A stretch of 13,787 bases of DNA, taken from the NCBI GenBank assembly GCA_020056155.1, contig JAGVII010000025.1, forward strand, positions 1 to 13,787, in the 5' to 3' direction. The DNA comes from Afipia sp. Lineage in GTDB: Bacteria; Pseudomonadota; Alphaproteobacteria; Rhizobiales; Xanthobacteraceae. The position numbers and the translations under genes are program-made. Below the pieces are notes generated by a model. It worked only from the letters and a program-made list of their open reading frames with translations, was not told the origin of the DNA and ran no database searches. Below are positions 8,160 to 13,787 of this stretch, piece after piece (within the stretch, counting starts at the first letter, position 1; every line of letters starts with the position of its first letter).

Positions 8160-8669
8160 TTATGCCACGCCGAGAAAGTCGCGTTTGCCGAGTTCGACGC
8201 CCTTGTGACGCAGGATGTCGTAGGCGGTGGTGCAATGGAAAAAGAATTGCGGCATCGCCGAGTGATTGAGGAACTCCTGGCCGGTCACCGTCATGGTCTT
8301 GCCGGGGCCGACCGGAAACGTGATCTCGCGCTTTTCGGCGCCTTCATACTTGCCCGTCGGCAGCGCTTCGATGTTCGCCAGAACCTTTTTGATCCGCGCC
8401 TGCAATTCCGCGAAGGTCGTTTCGGTATCGGCCATCACCGGCAGTTCGGTTTGCGTGAAGCGCGCGCACGCCTTGCCGGAGAAATCGCACGCCAGCTGAA
8501 TCTGCTTGGTCAGCGGATACATTGTCGGATGCAACCGCGCATCGAGCAGGTCGCCCGGCGCGATCTTGTTTGCGGCAGCGTGGGCTTCAGCCTTGGTCAG
8601 AATGGCGGAAAGCGCGTTCAATGTGCGGATGAAGACCGGAGCTGAACCGTCGTAGAATGAGATGGACAC
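8160..8669 (-). CDS. DUF1993 domain-containing protein
   Basis: A 169-residue soluble protein covering a whole DUF1993 domain. The family has the four-helix DinB-like fold and no established activity. Recognisable family segments are SISFYDGSAPVFIRTLNALSAIL near the N-terminus, LLDARLHPTMYPLTKQIQLACD (about 41-62), ETTFAELQARI, and FFFHCTTAYDILRHKGVELGKRDFLG at the C-terminus. There is no signal peptide or membrane helix. The start is a GTG at 8667-8669, chosen because the family begins at exactly this point. A weak AAAGG lies about 10 nt upstream, so expression is likely modest. It lies between the ene-reductase and the lytic transglycosylase on the same strand, 95 nt from the latter and 249 nt from the former. 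Co-transcription with the transglycosylase is possible but not shown. Confidence 0.88.
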   Translation of the reverse strand: MSISFYDGSAPVFIRTLNALSAILTKAEAHAAANKIAPGDLLDARLHPTMYPLTKQIQLACDFSGKACARFTQTELPVMADTETTFAELQARIKKVLANIEALPTGKYEGAEKREITFPVGPGKTMTVTGQEFLNHSAMPQFFFHCTTAYDILRHKGVELGKRDFLGVA

Positions 8670-8752
8670 TTTGGGGCGACCTTTCAGGGGAAAATCTTGC
8701 CGTGAAGCAGGCCAGCCCGATGTAGATGTTCTCTATGTGCTTGCAAGGTGTC

Positions 8753-8773
8753 GGCGGCTTACAATCAGCCGCC
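8753..8773 (-). other. Hairpin spanning the transglycosylase stop codon
   Basis: GGCGGCT (8753-8759) pairs with AGCCGCC (8767-8773), a 7-bp stem whose loop and edge contain the TGA stop (8765-8767). The arms encode the C-terminal Gly-Gly and the first bases of the 3' region. No U-run follows on the - strand, so it is not a standard intrinsic terminator. Confidence 0.35.
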
Positions 8774-9997
8774 ACGCATGCGCGCCAGCAACTCTGCGGT
8801 CGGCCATGAGTCGGCGGGCAGGCCGAATTTGGCTTGCACGGTCTTGATCGCAATGCGGCTTTGCTGGCCGAGGATGCCGTCGATCTTGCCGACGTTGTAG
8901 CCCTGCCGCGCCAGCAGTTGCTGCAATTCCTTGATCTCGTTGAACGGCAATTGCTCGACCGGCGCCGTGGGTTTGCGCATCGGCGCCGCGCCGGCGATGC
9001 GGGTGGCGAGATAGCCGGCCGTTGTTGCATAGATCAGCGAGTTGTTCCACTCGGTGTAGGCGGCGAAATTCGGATAGGCGAGAAACGCCGGACCCATGCG
9101 GCCCATCGGCAGCAGCACCGAAGCGGGCAGGTCATCCTTCGGCAGCGGGCGTCCGTCGGCATAGGTCACGCCCCATGCGGCCCATTTCGAGCGTGGATGC
9201 TTGATGGTGAGATCGGCCTGATCCCACGGAAAACGTGACTCCAGATTCGCAGGCACCCGGATTTCCTGCAGCCACGGTTCGCCGCGCCGCCATTTCAGTC
9301 CGTTCGCGATGTAGTTAGCGGTCGAGCCGATCACGTCGGGTGCGCTGCGCAGCATGTTGCGGTGGCCGTCGCCGTCGTAGTCAACGGCGTAATCGAAGTA
9401 ATGGCGCGGCAGGAATTGCGTCTGGCCAAGTTCGCCGGCCCATGAGCCGATCATTTCAGAAGGTGAAAGGTCGCCGCGGTCGATGATCTTCAGGGCGGCG
9501 ATGGTCTCCTGCCGGAACATCTCGGAACGGCGGCAGTCATAGGCCAGCGACACCAGCGAGCGCAGCGTCGGAAGCTTGCCCTGCACCGCGCCGAAATCGC
9601 TTTCCAGCGCCCAGAACGCGGCGATGACCGCAGGCGGCACGCCGTATTCCTTCTCGGCGCGCGCAAAGGCCTGTGCGTAGGTCTGGATCAGCTGCTGCCC
9701 TTTCACCCTGCGCCCTTCGGACGCCATGCGTCCGGCGAACTCGGTGAAAATCTGGCCGAAGACGCGCTGGCCCCTGTCGCGGTTCACGATGCCTTGATCG
9801 TACACCATGCCGGGGGAGGCGGCGGCAATCGCGCGCTGCGACACACCGGCGGCGACGGCGTCCTGTTTCAGCTGTGCAAGGAACTGATCGAAGCTCTGCC
9901 CGCCGTGGCAGCGTGCGCCGCTTTGGGCCAGGGCGGGGGAGGTGAACAGAGCAGCGCCGAGGAGCAGAACGCCAAACATGAAAGGAAAGCGCGGCAT
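8765..9997 (-). CDS. Secreted lytic murein transglycosylase (GH103/MltB-like) with PG-binding domain
   Basis: It cleaves peptidoglycan glycan strands non-hydrolytically to leave 1,6-anhydro-MurNAc ends, acting in the periplasm. From the ATG at 9995-9997 it has 410 residues. A Sec signal peptide (1-25) ends in ALA before QSG. There is no lipobox Cys, so it is soluble rather than a lipoprotein like E. coli MltB. The catalytic domain (about 32-340) contains AAFWALESDFG with the general acid/base E132, followed by SLAYDCRR, GSWAGELGQTQFLP and YDGDGHRN, all typical of GH103. A peptidoglycan-binding type 1 domain (about 352-406) follows with LQQLLARQGYNVGKIDGILG. The start is set by AGAGGA at 10004-10009. 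An upstream in-frame ATG at 10039 would add MAGSSPAMT, which is translated repeat DNA and is rejected. Confidence 0.93.
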   Translation of the reverse strand: MPRFPFMFGVLLLGAALFTSPALAQSGARCHGGQSFDQFLAQLKQDAVAAGVSQRAIAAASPGMVYDQGIVNRDRGQRVFGQIFTEFAGRMASEGRRVKGQQLIQTYAQAFARAEKEYGVPPAVIAAFWALESDFGAVQGKLPTLRSLVSLAYDCRRSEMFRQETIAALKIIDRGDLSPSEMIGSWAGELGQTQFLPRHYFDYAVDYDGDGHRNMLRSAPDVIGSTANYIANGLKWRRGEPWLQEIRVPANLESRFPWDQADLTIKHPRSKWAAWGVTYADGRPLPKDDLPASVLLPMGRMGPAFLAYPNFAAYTEWNNSLIYATTAGYLATRIAGAAPMRKPTAPVEQLPFNEIKELQQLLARQGYNVGKIDGILGQQSRIAIKTVQAKFGLPADSWPTAELLARMRGG

Positions 9998-10003
9998 GAG
10001 AGT

Positions 10004-10009
10004 TCCTCT
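10004..10009 (-). promoter_or_regulatory. Ribosome binding site that decides the transglycosylase start
   Basis: On the - strand this reads AGAGGA, 6 nt before the ATG at 9997. It favours that start, which yields a clean signal peptide, over the ATG at 10039 inside the repeat. Only 3 nt separate it from the REP-like palindrome. Confidence 0.7.
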
Positions 10010-10012
10010 GAA

Positions 10013-10044
10013 TGTCATGGCCGGGCTTGACCCGGCCATCCATC
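10013..10044. repeat. REP-like palindrome, copy A
   Basis: The core is ATGGCCGGG, the loop CTTGA and then CCCGGCCAT, a perfect 9-bp stem, flanked by TGTC on the left and CCATC on the right. It sits in the leader of the transglycosylase gene, 15 nt from the start codon. Copy B lies 28 nt further right in the opposite orientation. Confidence 0.85.
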
Positions 10045-10072
10045 TTTAAAGTTGCTCTCCGATTTGTGCTGC

Positions 10073-10104
10073 GATGGATTGCCGGGTCAAGCCCGGCAAT
10101 GACG
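10073..10104. repeat. REP-like palindrome, copy B (inverted relative to A)
   Basis: Read on the - strand it has the core ATTGCCGGG, the same loop CTTGA and CCCGGCAAT, with the same CCATC flank as copy A. Across 32 nt it differs from copy A at three positions. Two of these are the partners of one stem base pair (G:C in A, T:A in B), so pairing is preserved. The A/B head-to-head pair resembles the BIME arrangement of enterobacterial REPs. Confidence 0.85.
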
Positions 10105-10175
10105 AATTGATTGTTGTTTAGGGCCAGCTTGCACAGGCAAACAACGCGGCGTGCTCAACTGACACCGTCAAAGAA

Positions 10176-10200
10176 AATGCCCGGCCTGGGGCCGGGCATT
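10176..10200 (-). terminator. Intrinsic terminator of aceA
   Basis: AATGCCCGGC (10176-10185) and GCCGGGCATT (10191-10200) form a perfect 10-bp stem over CTGGG, 29 nt past the aceA stop. On the - strand the hairpin runs into TTTTCTTT, a suitable U-rich tail. Confidence 0.9.
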
Positions 10201-10229
10201 CCGTTTTGTGATTGTGTCGTCCAGATCGT

Positions 10230-11870
10230 TTAGCCGAACTGGTTCATTGTGTTGTGAGCGCCGCCCGCCTTCAGGGCTGCCTCGCCGGCGAAGTATTCCT
10301 TGTGGTCGTCGCCGATGTCGGAGCCGGCCATGTTCTGGTGCTTCGCGCAGGCGATGCCCTGGCGGATTTCCGCACGCTGAACGTTCTTCACGTATCCGAG
10401 CATGCCCTGGTCGCCGAAATATTCCTTCGAGAGATTATCGGTCGACAGCGCTGCCGTGTGATAGGTCGGCAACGTGATCAGGTGGTGGAAGATGCCGGCG
10501 CGCTTGGCCGAATCCGCCTGGAAGGTGCGGATGAGCTGGTCGGCTTCGATCGCCAGCGGGGTGTCGTCGTATTCCACCTTCATCAACTCAGCACGGTTGT
10601 ACTTGCTGACGTCCTTGCCGGCGGCCTTCCACTCGTCGAACACCTGCCAGCGGAAGTTCAGCGTCCAGTTGAACGACGGAGAGTTATTGTAGGCCAGCTT
10701 CGCGTTCGGAATTACCTCGCGGACGCGATCGACCATTTCGGCGATCTGCGCGATGTTCGGACGCTCGGTCTCGATCCAGAGCAGGTCGGCGCCGTGCTGC
10801 AGCGAGGTGATGCTGTCGAGGACGCAGCGGTCGACGCCGGTGCCGGGGCGGAACTGATACAGGTTGCTCGGCAGACGCTTCGGACGCAGCAGCTTGCCGT
10901 TGCGGCTGATGATGACATCGCCGTTGCCGACGCTGGACGCATCAACTTCGTCGCAATCGAGGAAGCTGTTGTACTGGTCGCCGAGGTCGCCCGGTTTGTG
11001 GCTGACAGCGATCTGCTGCGTGAGGCCTGCGCCGAGCGAGTCGGTGCGGGTCACGATGATGCCGTTGTCCACGCCGAGTTCGAGGAAGGCGTGGCGGCAG
11101 GCGCGGATCTTCGCAATGAACACTTCGTGCGGCACGGTGACCTTGCCGTCCTGATGGCCGCACTGCTTTTCGTCCGACACCTGATTTTCGATCTGCAGGG
11201 CGCAGGCGCCTGCTTCGATCATCTTCTTGGCGAGCAGATAGGTTGCTTCCGCGTTGCCGAAGCCCGCGTCGATGTCGGCGATCACCGGCACGACGTGGGT
11301 CTGGAAGTTGTCGATCTTGTCGATCAGCGCGGCTTCCTTGGCCTTGTCGCCGGCCTTGCGGGCGGCGTCGAGCTCGCGGAAGATATCGTTGAGTTCGCGC
11401 GAGTCGGCCTGGCGCAGGAAGGTGTACAGCTCTTCGATCAGCGCCGGCACCGAGGTCTTCTCGTGCATCGACTGATCCGGAAGCGGACCGAATTCGGAAC
11501 GCAGCGCGGCGATCATCCAGCCCGAGAGGTACAGGTAGCGGCGGTCGGTCTTGCCGCCGAAATGCTTCTTGATCGAGATCAGCTTCTGCTGGGCGATGAA
11601 GCCGTGCCAGCAGCCCAGCGACTGGGTGTACTTGGTCGGATCGGCGTCATACGCAGCCATGTCCGCGCGCATCACGTCCGCGGTGTAGCGGGCGATGTCC
11701 AGACCGGTCTTGAAGCGGTTCTGCAGGCGCATGCGGGCGACGGCTTCGGCGGTCACGCCGTTCCATGTGCCCTTGTCCTTGAGCAGGGTTTCCGCCGCAG
11801 CGATTTCGCTCTGGTAGGAAGCCGGGCCCTGAATTGCTTGGTCGGTGAGTCCGCGCGATTGGTAATTCAT
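10230..11870 (-). CDS. aceA: Isocitrate lyase (long form)
   Basis: This is the first enzyme of the glyoxylate shunt: it cleaves isocitrate to glyoxylate and succinate and allows net growth on acetyl-CoA. The protein has 546 residues, the long form found in Pseudomonas and Bradyrhizobium relatives rather than the roughly 430-residue E. coli type. The catalytic Cys is C237 in SDEKQCGHQDGK; the QCGH variant in place of KKCGH is usual for this long form. The Mg-binding stretch ADIDAGFGN (198-206) and a conserved C-terminal tail with GYVKNVQRAEIR are present. The ATG at 11868-11870 has AAGGGA 8 nt upstream; the longer frame to 11921 runs into the promoter region and is rejected. It is monocistronic with its own terminator and diverges from an acyl-CoA-responsive-type regulator, the likely controller. 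Malate synthase is not in the window. Confidence 0.97.
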   Translation of the reverse strand: MNYQSRGLTDQAIQGPASYQSEIAAAETLLKDKGTWNGVTAEAVARMRLQNRFKTGLDIARYTADVMRADMAAYDADPTKYTQSLGCWHGFIAQQKLISIKKHFGGKTDRRYLYLSGWMIAALRSEFGPLPDQSMHEKTSVPALIEELYTFLRQADSRELNDIFRELDAARKAGDKAKEAALIDKIDNFQTHVVPVIADIDAGFGNAEATYLLAKKMIEAGACALQIENQVSDEKQCGHQDGKVTVPHEVFIAKIRACRHAFLELGVDNGIIVTRTDSLGAGLTQQIAVSHKPGDLGDQYNSFLDCDEVDASSVGNGDVIISRNGKLLRPKRLPSNLYQFRPGTGVDRCVLDSITSLQHGADLLWIETERPNIAQIAEMVDRVREVIPNAKLAYNNSPSFNWTLNFRWQVFDEWKAAGKDVSKYNRAELMKVEYDDTPLAIEADQLIRTFQADSAKRAGIFHHLITLPTYHTAALSTDNLSKEYFGDQGMLGYVKNVQRAEIRQGIACAKHQNMAGSDIGDDHKEYFAGEAALKAGGAHNTMNQFG

Positions 11871-11878
11871 GGTTGTGA

Positions 11879-11884
11879 TCCCTT
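11879..11884 (-). promoter_or_regulatory. Ribosome binding site of aceA
   Basis: On the - strand this reads AAGGGA, 8 nt before the ATG at 11870. It supports that start over the upstream in-frame ATG. Confidence 0.65.
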
Positions 11885-11953
11885 GTGAAGTTGCCAGTGT
11901 TTCAACGCATTGTCCGGCCAACCGCTAGAGGGTTTGAAGATAGCTTGTCAGAC

Positions 11954-11982
11954 TTTACAAACTTATATTGTAATGCTGTAAT
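11954..11982 (+). promoter_or_regulatory. Predicted sigma-70 type promoter of the regulator
   Basis: A -35 box TTTACA (11954-11959) and a -10 box TGTAAT (11977-11982), each 5 of 6 to consensus, are separated by exactly 17 nt. Transcription would begin near 11989, about 32 nt before the regulator ATG. The boxes overlap the TTACAA-type elements, so autoregulation is plausible. Confidence 0.55.
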
Positions 11983-11992
11983 AATATTACAA
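11962..11992 (-). promoter_or_regulatory. Candidate aceA promoter
   Basis: On the - strand TTGTAA (11987-11992) could serve as -35. AATATA (11964-11969, 17-nt spacer) or TATAAG (11962-11967, 19-nt spacer) could serve as -10, giving a leader of about 85 nt. The match is weaker than that for the divergent promoter, as expected for an activated gene. Confidence 0.35.
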
Positions 11993-12020
11993 ATCTGGCT
12001 ATTTGGCAGGATGACCGCCT

Positions 12021-13442
12021 ATGGCGACAACGACAATCCGCTCGGTTTTCATGGGTCCGCGGTTGCGGCGGCTGCGGCGTGACCTGGGGCTGACACAGGC
12101 CGATATGGCGGCGGATCTCGACATTTCCGCGCCTTACGTGGCGCTTCTGGAGCGCAACCAGCGGCCGGTGACGGCGGACATGCTGCTGCGCCTCGCTCGC
12201 ACCTACAAGATCGATCTTGCGGATCTGGCGGGCGACGGCGGTGCCGATCATACGGCCCGCATGCAGGCGGTTCTCAAGGAACCGATGTTTGCCGACATCG
12301 ATATCCCGCCGCTTGAAATCAGCGATATCGCCATCGGCTATCCGGGACTGGCAGAGGCATTCCTGCGGCTCTACACGGCCTACCGCGAAGAACAGCTCGC
12401 GCTGGCGGAGGGCGCTAAATCGCTTTCGAGCCGGGGTGGCGGTCTGGACGTCAACGACCCGGTTGCCGAGGTCCGGCGGTTTCTGGCGGCGCGCCGAAAT
12501 AACTTCGCGGATATCGACGACGCGGCCGAGCGTATTCTGCACGGGCCTGCGGGGCAGGGCTGGTTTATCGAACGGCTGAGCAGCCGGCATGGCCTTCGCG
12601 TTCGCCACTTGCCGCCCGATGTCATGCTCGGCTCCGTGAGGCGGCTGGACCGTCACCACAAGGAAATCCTGTTCGACGACTCGCTCGACACTGCGAGCTT
12701 CAACTTCCAGTTGGCCCAGCAACTCGCCTATCTCGAGTTTGAAGATGAAATGAGTGCAGCGCTGAAGGCCGGCCATTTCACCACAAAAAGCGGCAAACTC
12801 CTCGCGCACCGGTCGCTTGCCAGTTACGCGGCCGCGGCGCTCATCATGCCGTACTCCGCATTCGCCAAAGCGGCGGAGACGCGCCGTTACGACGTTGAAG
12901 CGCTGGCGCGTCAGTTCGGGACCAGCTTCGAGCAGACGGCGCATCGCATCACGACACTGCAGAGGCCGGGCGCGGAAAAGGTTCCGTTCTTCCTGATCCG
13001 TGTCGATCCGGCTGGCAACATTTCAAAACTGCTCGACGGCGCCGGCTTTCCCTTTGCAAAGCACGGCGGCGCCTGTCCGCTGTGGTCGGTTCACGGCGTC
13101 TTCAAAACGCCGCGACAGATCGTGACGCAGTGGCTGGAATTGCCTGACGGTCAGCGGTTTTTTTCCATTGCCCGCACGGTCACCGCCGGTGGGGGCTCGT
13201 TCGGTGCGGCGCGCGTGGAGCGGGCCATCGCGATCGGCTGCGCCGCCGAGCATGCCGAAAAACTGATTTATACCAGCGACGAATCCGGGCCGCGCGCCGA
13301 TGCGCCGACGCCGATCGGCGTTGCGTGCCGCGTCTGCCATCGTCCGACGTGCGCCGCGCGATCTGAACTTCCGATCGGCCGTGAACTGCTTCCCGACGAC
13401 TACCGGCGGCTCAGCGTGCCGTTCGGGTTCTCGTCGGACTGA
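12021..13442 (+). CDS. ScfR/RamB/PccR-family transcriptional regulator (XRE HTH + IrrE-like + DUF2083)
   Basis: A DNA-binding regulator of 473 residues, probably sensing a short acyl-CoA and controlling aceA. An XRE-type helix-turn-helix spans about 13-67 (LTQADMAADLDISAPYVALLE). An IrrE/ImmA-like domain (about 160-285) has QQLAY (233-237) where the metallopeptidases carry HEXXH, so protease activity is not expected. The C-terminal DUF2083 region (about 290-473) includes C352 in GGACPLW, C407 and a cluster C436-x2-C439-x4-C444 followed by R447, typical of the family. Relatives include RamB (represses acetate and glyoxylate genes in Corynebacterium) and PccR (propionyl-CoA carboxylase regulator in Rhodobacter). 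The ATG at 12021 has AGGA at 12008-12011; the next Met, 12052-adjacent at residue 11, would still keep the HTH. Divergence from aceA over a 150-nt shared gap supports regulation of aceA and of itself. Confidence 0.9.
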   Translation: MATTTIRSVFMGPRLRRLRRDLGLTQADMAADLDISAPYVALLERNQRPVTADMLLRLARTYKIDLADLAGDGGADHTARMQAVLKEPMFADIDIPPLEISDIAIGYPGLAEAFLRLYTAYREEQLALAEGAKSLSSRGGGLDVNDPVAEVRRFLAARRNNFADIDDAAERILHGPAGQGWFIERLSSRHGLRVRHLPPDVMLGSVRRLDRHHKEILFDDSLDTASFNFQLAQQLAYLEFEDEMSAALKAGHFTTKSGKLLAHRSLASYAAAALIMPYSAFAKAAETRRYDVEALARQFGTSFEQTAHRITTLQRPGAEKVPFFLIRVDPAGNISKLLDGAGFPFAKHGGACPLWSVHGVFKTPRQIVTQWLELPDGQRFFSIARTVTAGGGSFGAARVERAIAIGCAAEHAEKLIYTSDESGPRADAPTPIGVACRVCHRPTCAARSELPIGRELLPDDYRRLSVPFGFSSD

Positions 13443-13478
13443 GAGTTTGTGGGACGTCGGCACTGGATTCATTCAAAA

Positions 13479-13491
13479 TTTGCATTACAAA
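13479..13491. promoter_or_regulatory. Near-palindrome resembling the aceA operator elements
   Basis: TTTGCATTACAAA matches its own reverse complement at 10 of 13 positions. It contains GCATTACAA, which also occurs on the - strand at 11968-11976 in the aceA/regulator gap, and ATTACAAA, which occurs at 11986-11993. It sits 37 nt after the regulator stop. Function is unproven. Confidence 0.3.
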
Positions 13492-13560
13492 CAGCGGCAA
13501 CGTGACTAGATAGAGTTCAGGATCAAGACACGGCGCGAAGGTGCAAGCGGCTGAAATTCC

Positions 13561-13605
13561 GAGCATGAACCGGAAGTGGATTGATTTTCCGGAAAGACCA
13601 TGGTC
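13561..13605. repeat. Diverged intergenic palindromic repeat (GAGCATG...CCGGAA type)
   Basis: The outer arms GAGCATG (13561-13567) and CATGGTC (13599-13605) pair at 6 of 7 positions. The inner arms CCGGAA (13570-13575) and TTCCGG (13587-13592) pair perfectly. The order of elements matches, from memory, a repeat scattered between genes in Bradyrhizobium and other Rhizobiales. It lies 45-89 nt before the DUF4170 start. Confidence 0.55.
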
Positions 13606-13649
13606 ACAGAACAGTCCATTGCACTTCAAGCCAACTGACGGAGACTCAA

Positions 13650-13787
13650 ATGAGCGGCAGCAATTTCTGGGTGATTGGCGGTGAGTTCGGCTCGATGAAC
13701 TTCCACAAGCTCGTGGAAGGCTCGGCTCAGGTCCAGGGTCCGTTCAAGACCCGCAAGGAGGCCGAGGATGCCTGGCGTGTGGTCTCC
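13650..13787 (+). CDS. DUF4170 family protein (3' partial)
   Basis: Only the first 46 residues are in the window and the frame is open to the last base. The sequence MSGSNFWVIGGEFGSMNFHK, then LVEGSAQVQGPFKTRKEAED and AWRVVS, matches the start of DUF4170, a family of small (about 75-80 residue) alphaproteobacterial proteins without known function. The FWVIGGE strand and the GPFKTRKEAE turn-helix are the recognisable parts. The ATG at 13650 has GGAG at 13640-13643, 6 nt upstream, a good ribosome binding site. It is 207 nt from the regulator gene, with a repeat and an operator-like palindrome between, so it probably has its own promoter. No signal peptide is visible. Confidence 0.82.
   Translation, partial: MSGSNFWVIGGEFGSMNFHKLVEGSAQVQGPFKTRKEAEDAWRVVS

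Larger units (their letters stand above)
11954..11993. promoter_or_regulatory. Candidate operator cluster between aceA and its regulator
   Basis: Within 40 nt of AT-rich DNA there are TTTACAAA (11954-11961), ATTGTAAT (11967-11974) and ATTACAAA (11986-11993), plus TGTAAT at 11977-11982. TTGTAAT (11968-11974) and ATTACAA (11986-11992) form an inverted repeat. The two TTACAAA copies are direct repeats 32 nt apart, about three helical turns. TTTACAAA differs by one base from the TTTGCAAA core known for RamB of Corynebacterium. The assignment to the adjacent regulator is inference. Confidence 0.5.

Noticed and set aside
9998..10039. N-terminal extension MAGSSPAMT... of the transglycosylase
   Set aside because: It is translated REP-like repeat; the ATG at 9997 has its own ribosome binding site and starts a proper signal peptide.
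10212..11888. 558-codon open frame antisense to the whole of aceA
   Set aside because: It mirrors a certain enzyme gene base for base, has no recognisable domains, and long antisense frames are expected in GC-rich genes with G/C third positions.
11955..12944. 329-codon antisense frame over the regulator
   Set aside because: Shadow of the regulator; its start lies inside that gene and no domain is recognisable.
1..13787. A defence, phage, toxin-antitoxin or biosynthetic system
   Set aside because: All sizeable genes belong to known metabolic, envelope or regulatory families. The XRE/IrrE-like protein is a metabolic regulator by its DUF2083 region and neighbour, not a phage repressor/ImmA pair.

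Overview
This window looks like ordinary chromosome from an alphaproteobacterium of the Bradyrhizobium/Rhodopseudomonas/Afipia group (Nitrobacteraceae). I infer this from four things: the roughly 545-residue form of isocitrate lyase, the ScfR/RamB-type regulator, the DUF4170 start at the right edge, and GC-rich palindromic repeats of the type common in that group's intergenic DNA. The exact genus cannot be settled from the sequence alone. I see no tRNA, rRNA, CRISPR array, insertion sequence, phage gene or clear sign of horizontal transfer.

Left third (1-6074, + strand): a tightly packed fatty-acid beta-oxidation operon. It holds a FadE-type acyl-CoA dehydrogenase (5' end outside the window), a thiolase whose ATG overlaps the fadE stop, a two-domain enoyl-CoA hydratase/3-hydroxyacyl-CoA dehydrogenase 10 nt further on, and a YciA-type acyl-CoA thioesterase 34 nt after that. 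Together they cover every step from acyl-CoA to acetyl-CoA, plus a release valve for trapped CoA esters.

Middle (6075-10229): a 383-nt gene-free stretch with several small inverted repeats leads into a conserved-looking 65-residue protein of unknown function. It is followed by a REP-like palindrome and a perfect 12-bp bidirectional terminator. On the - strand follow an Old Yellow Enzyme (NemA type), a DUF1993 protein and a secreted GH103 lytic transglycosylase with a C-terminal peptidoglycan-binding domain. Two REP-like palindromes in inverted orientation lie just upstream of the transglycosylase, one of them within its leader.

Right third (10230-13787): isocitrate lyase (aceA, - strand) and, divergently, a ScfR/RamB-family regulator (+ strand) with a helix-turn-helix, a degenerate IrrE-like domain and a C-terminal Cys cluster. 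The 150-nt AT-rich gap between them carries repeated TTACAA/TTGTAA elements overlapping plausible promoters, as expected of a CoA-thioester-responsive switch for the glyoxylate shunt. A DUF4170 gene begins at the right edge and runs out of the window.

The unifying theme is acetyl-CoA: the left operon makes it from fatty acids and the right pair lets the cell grow on it. I did not find a convincing novel multi-gene system. The best leads are the operator architecture at aceA and its echo downstream of the regulator, the REP pair with a compensatory base-pair change, and the two small proteins.
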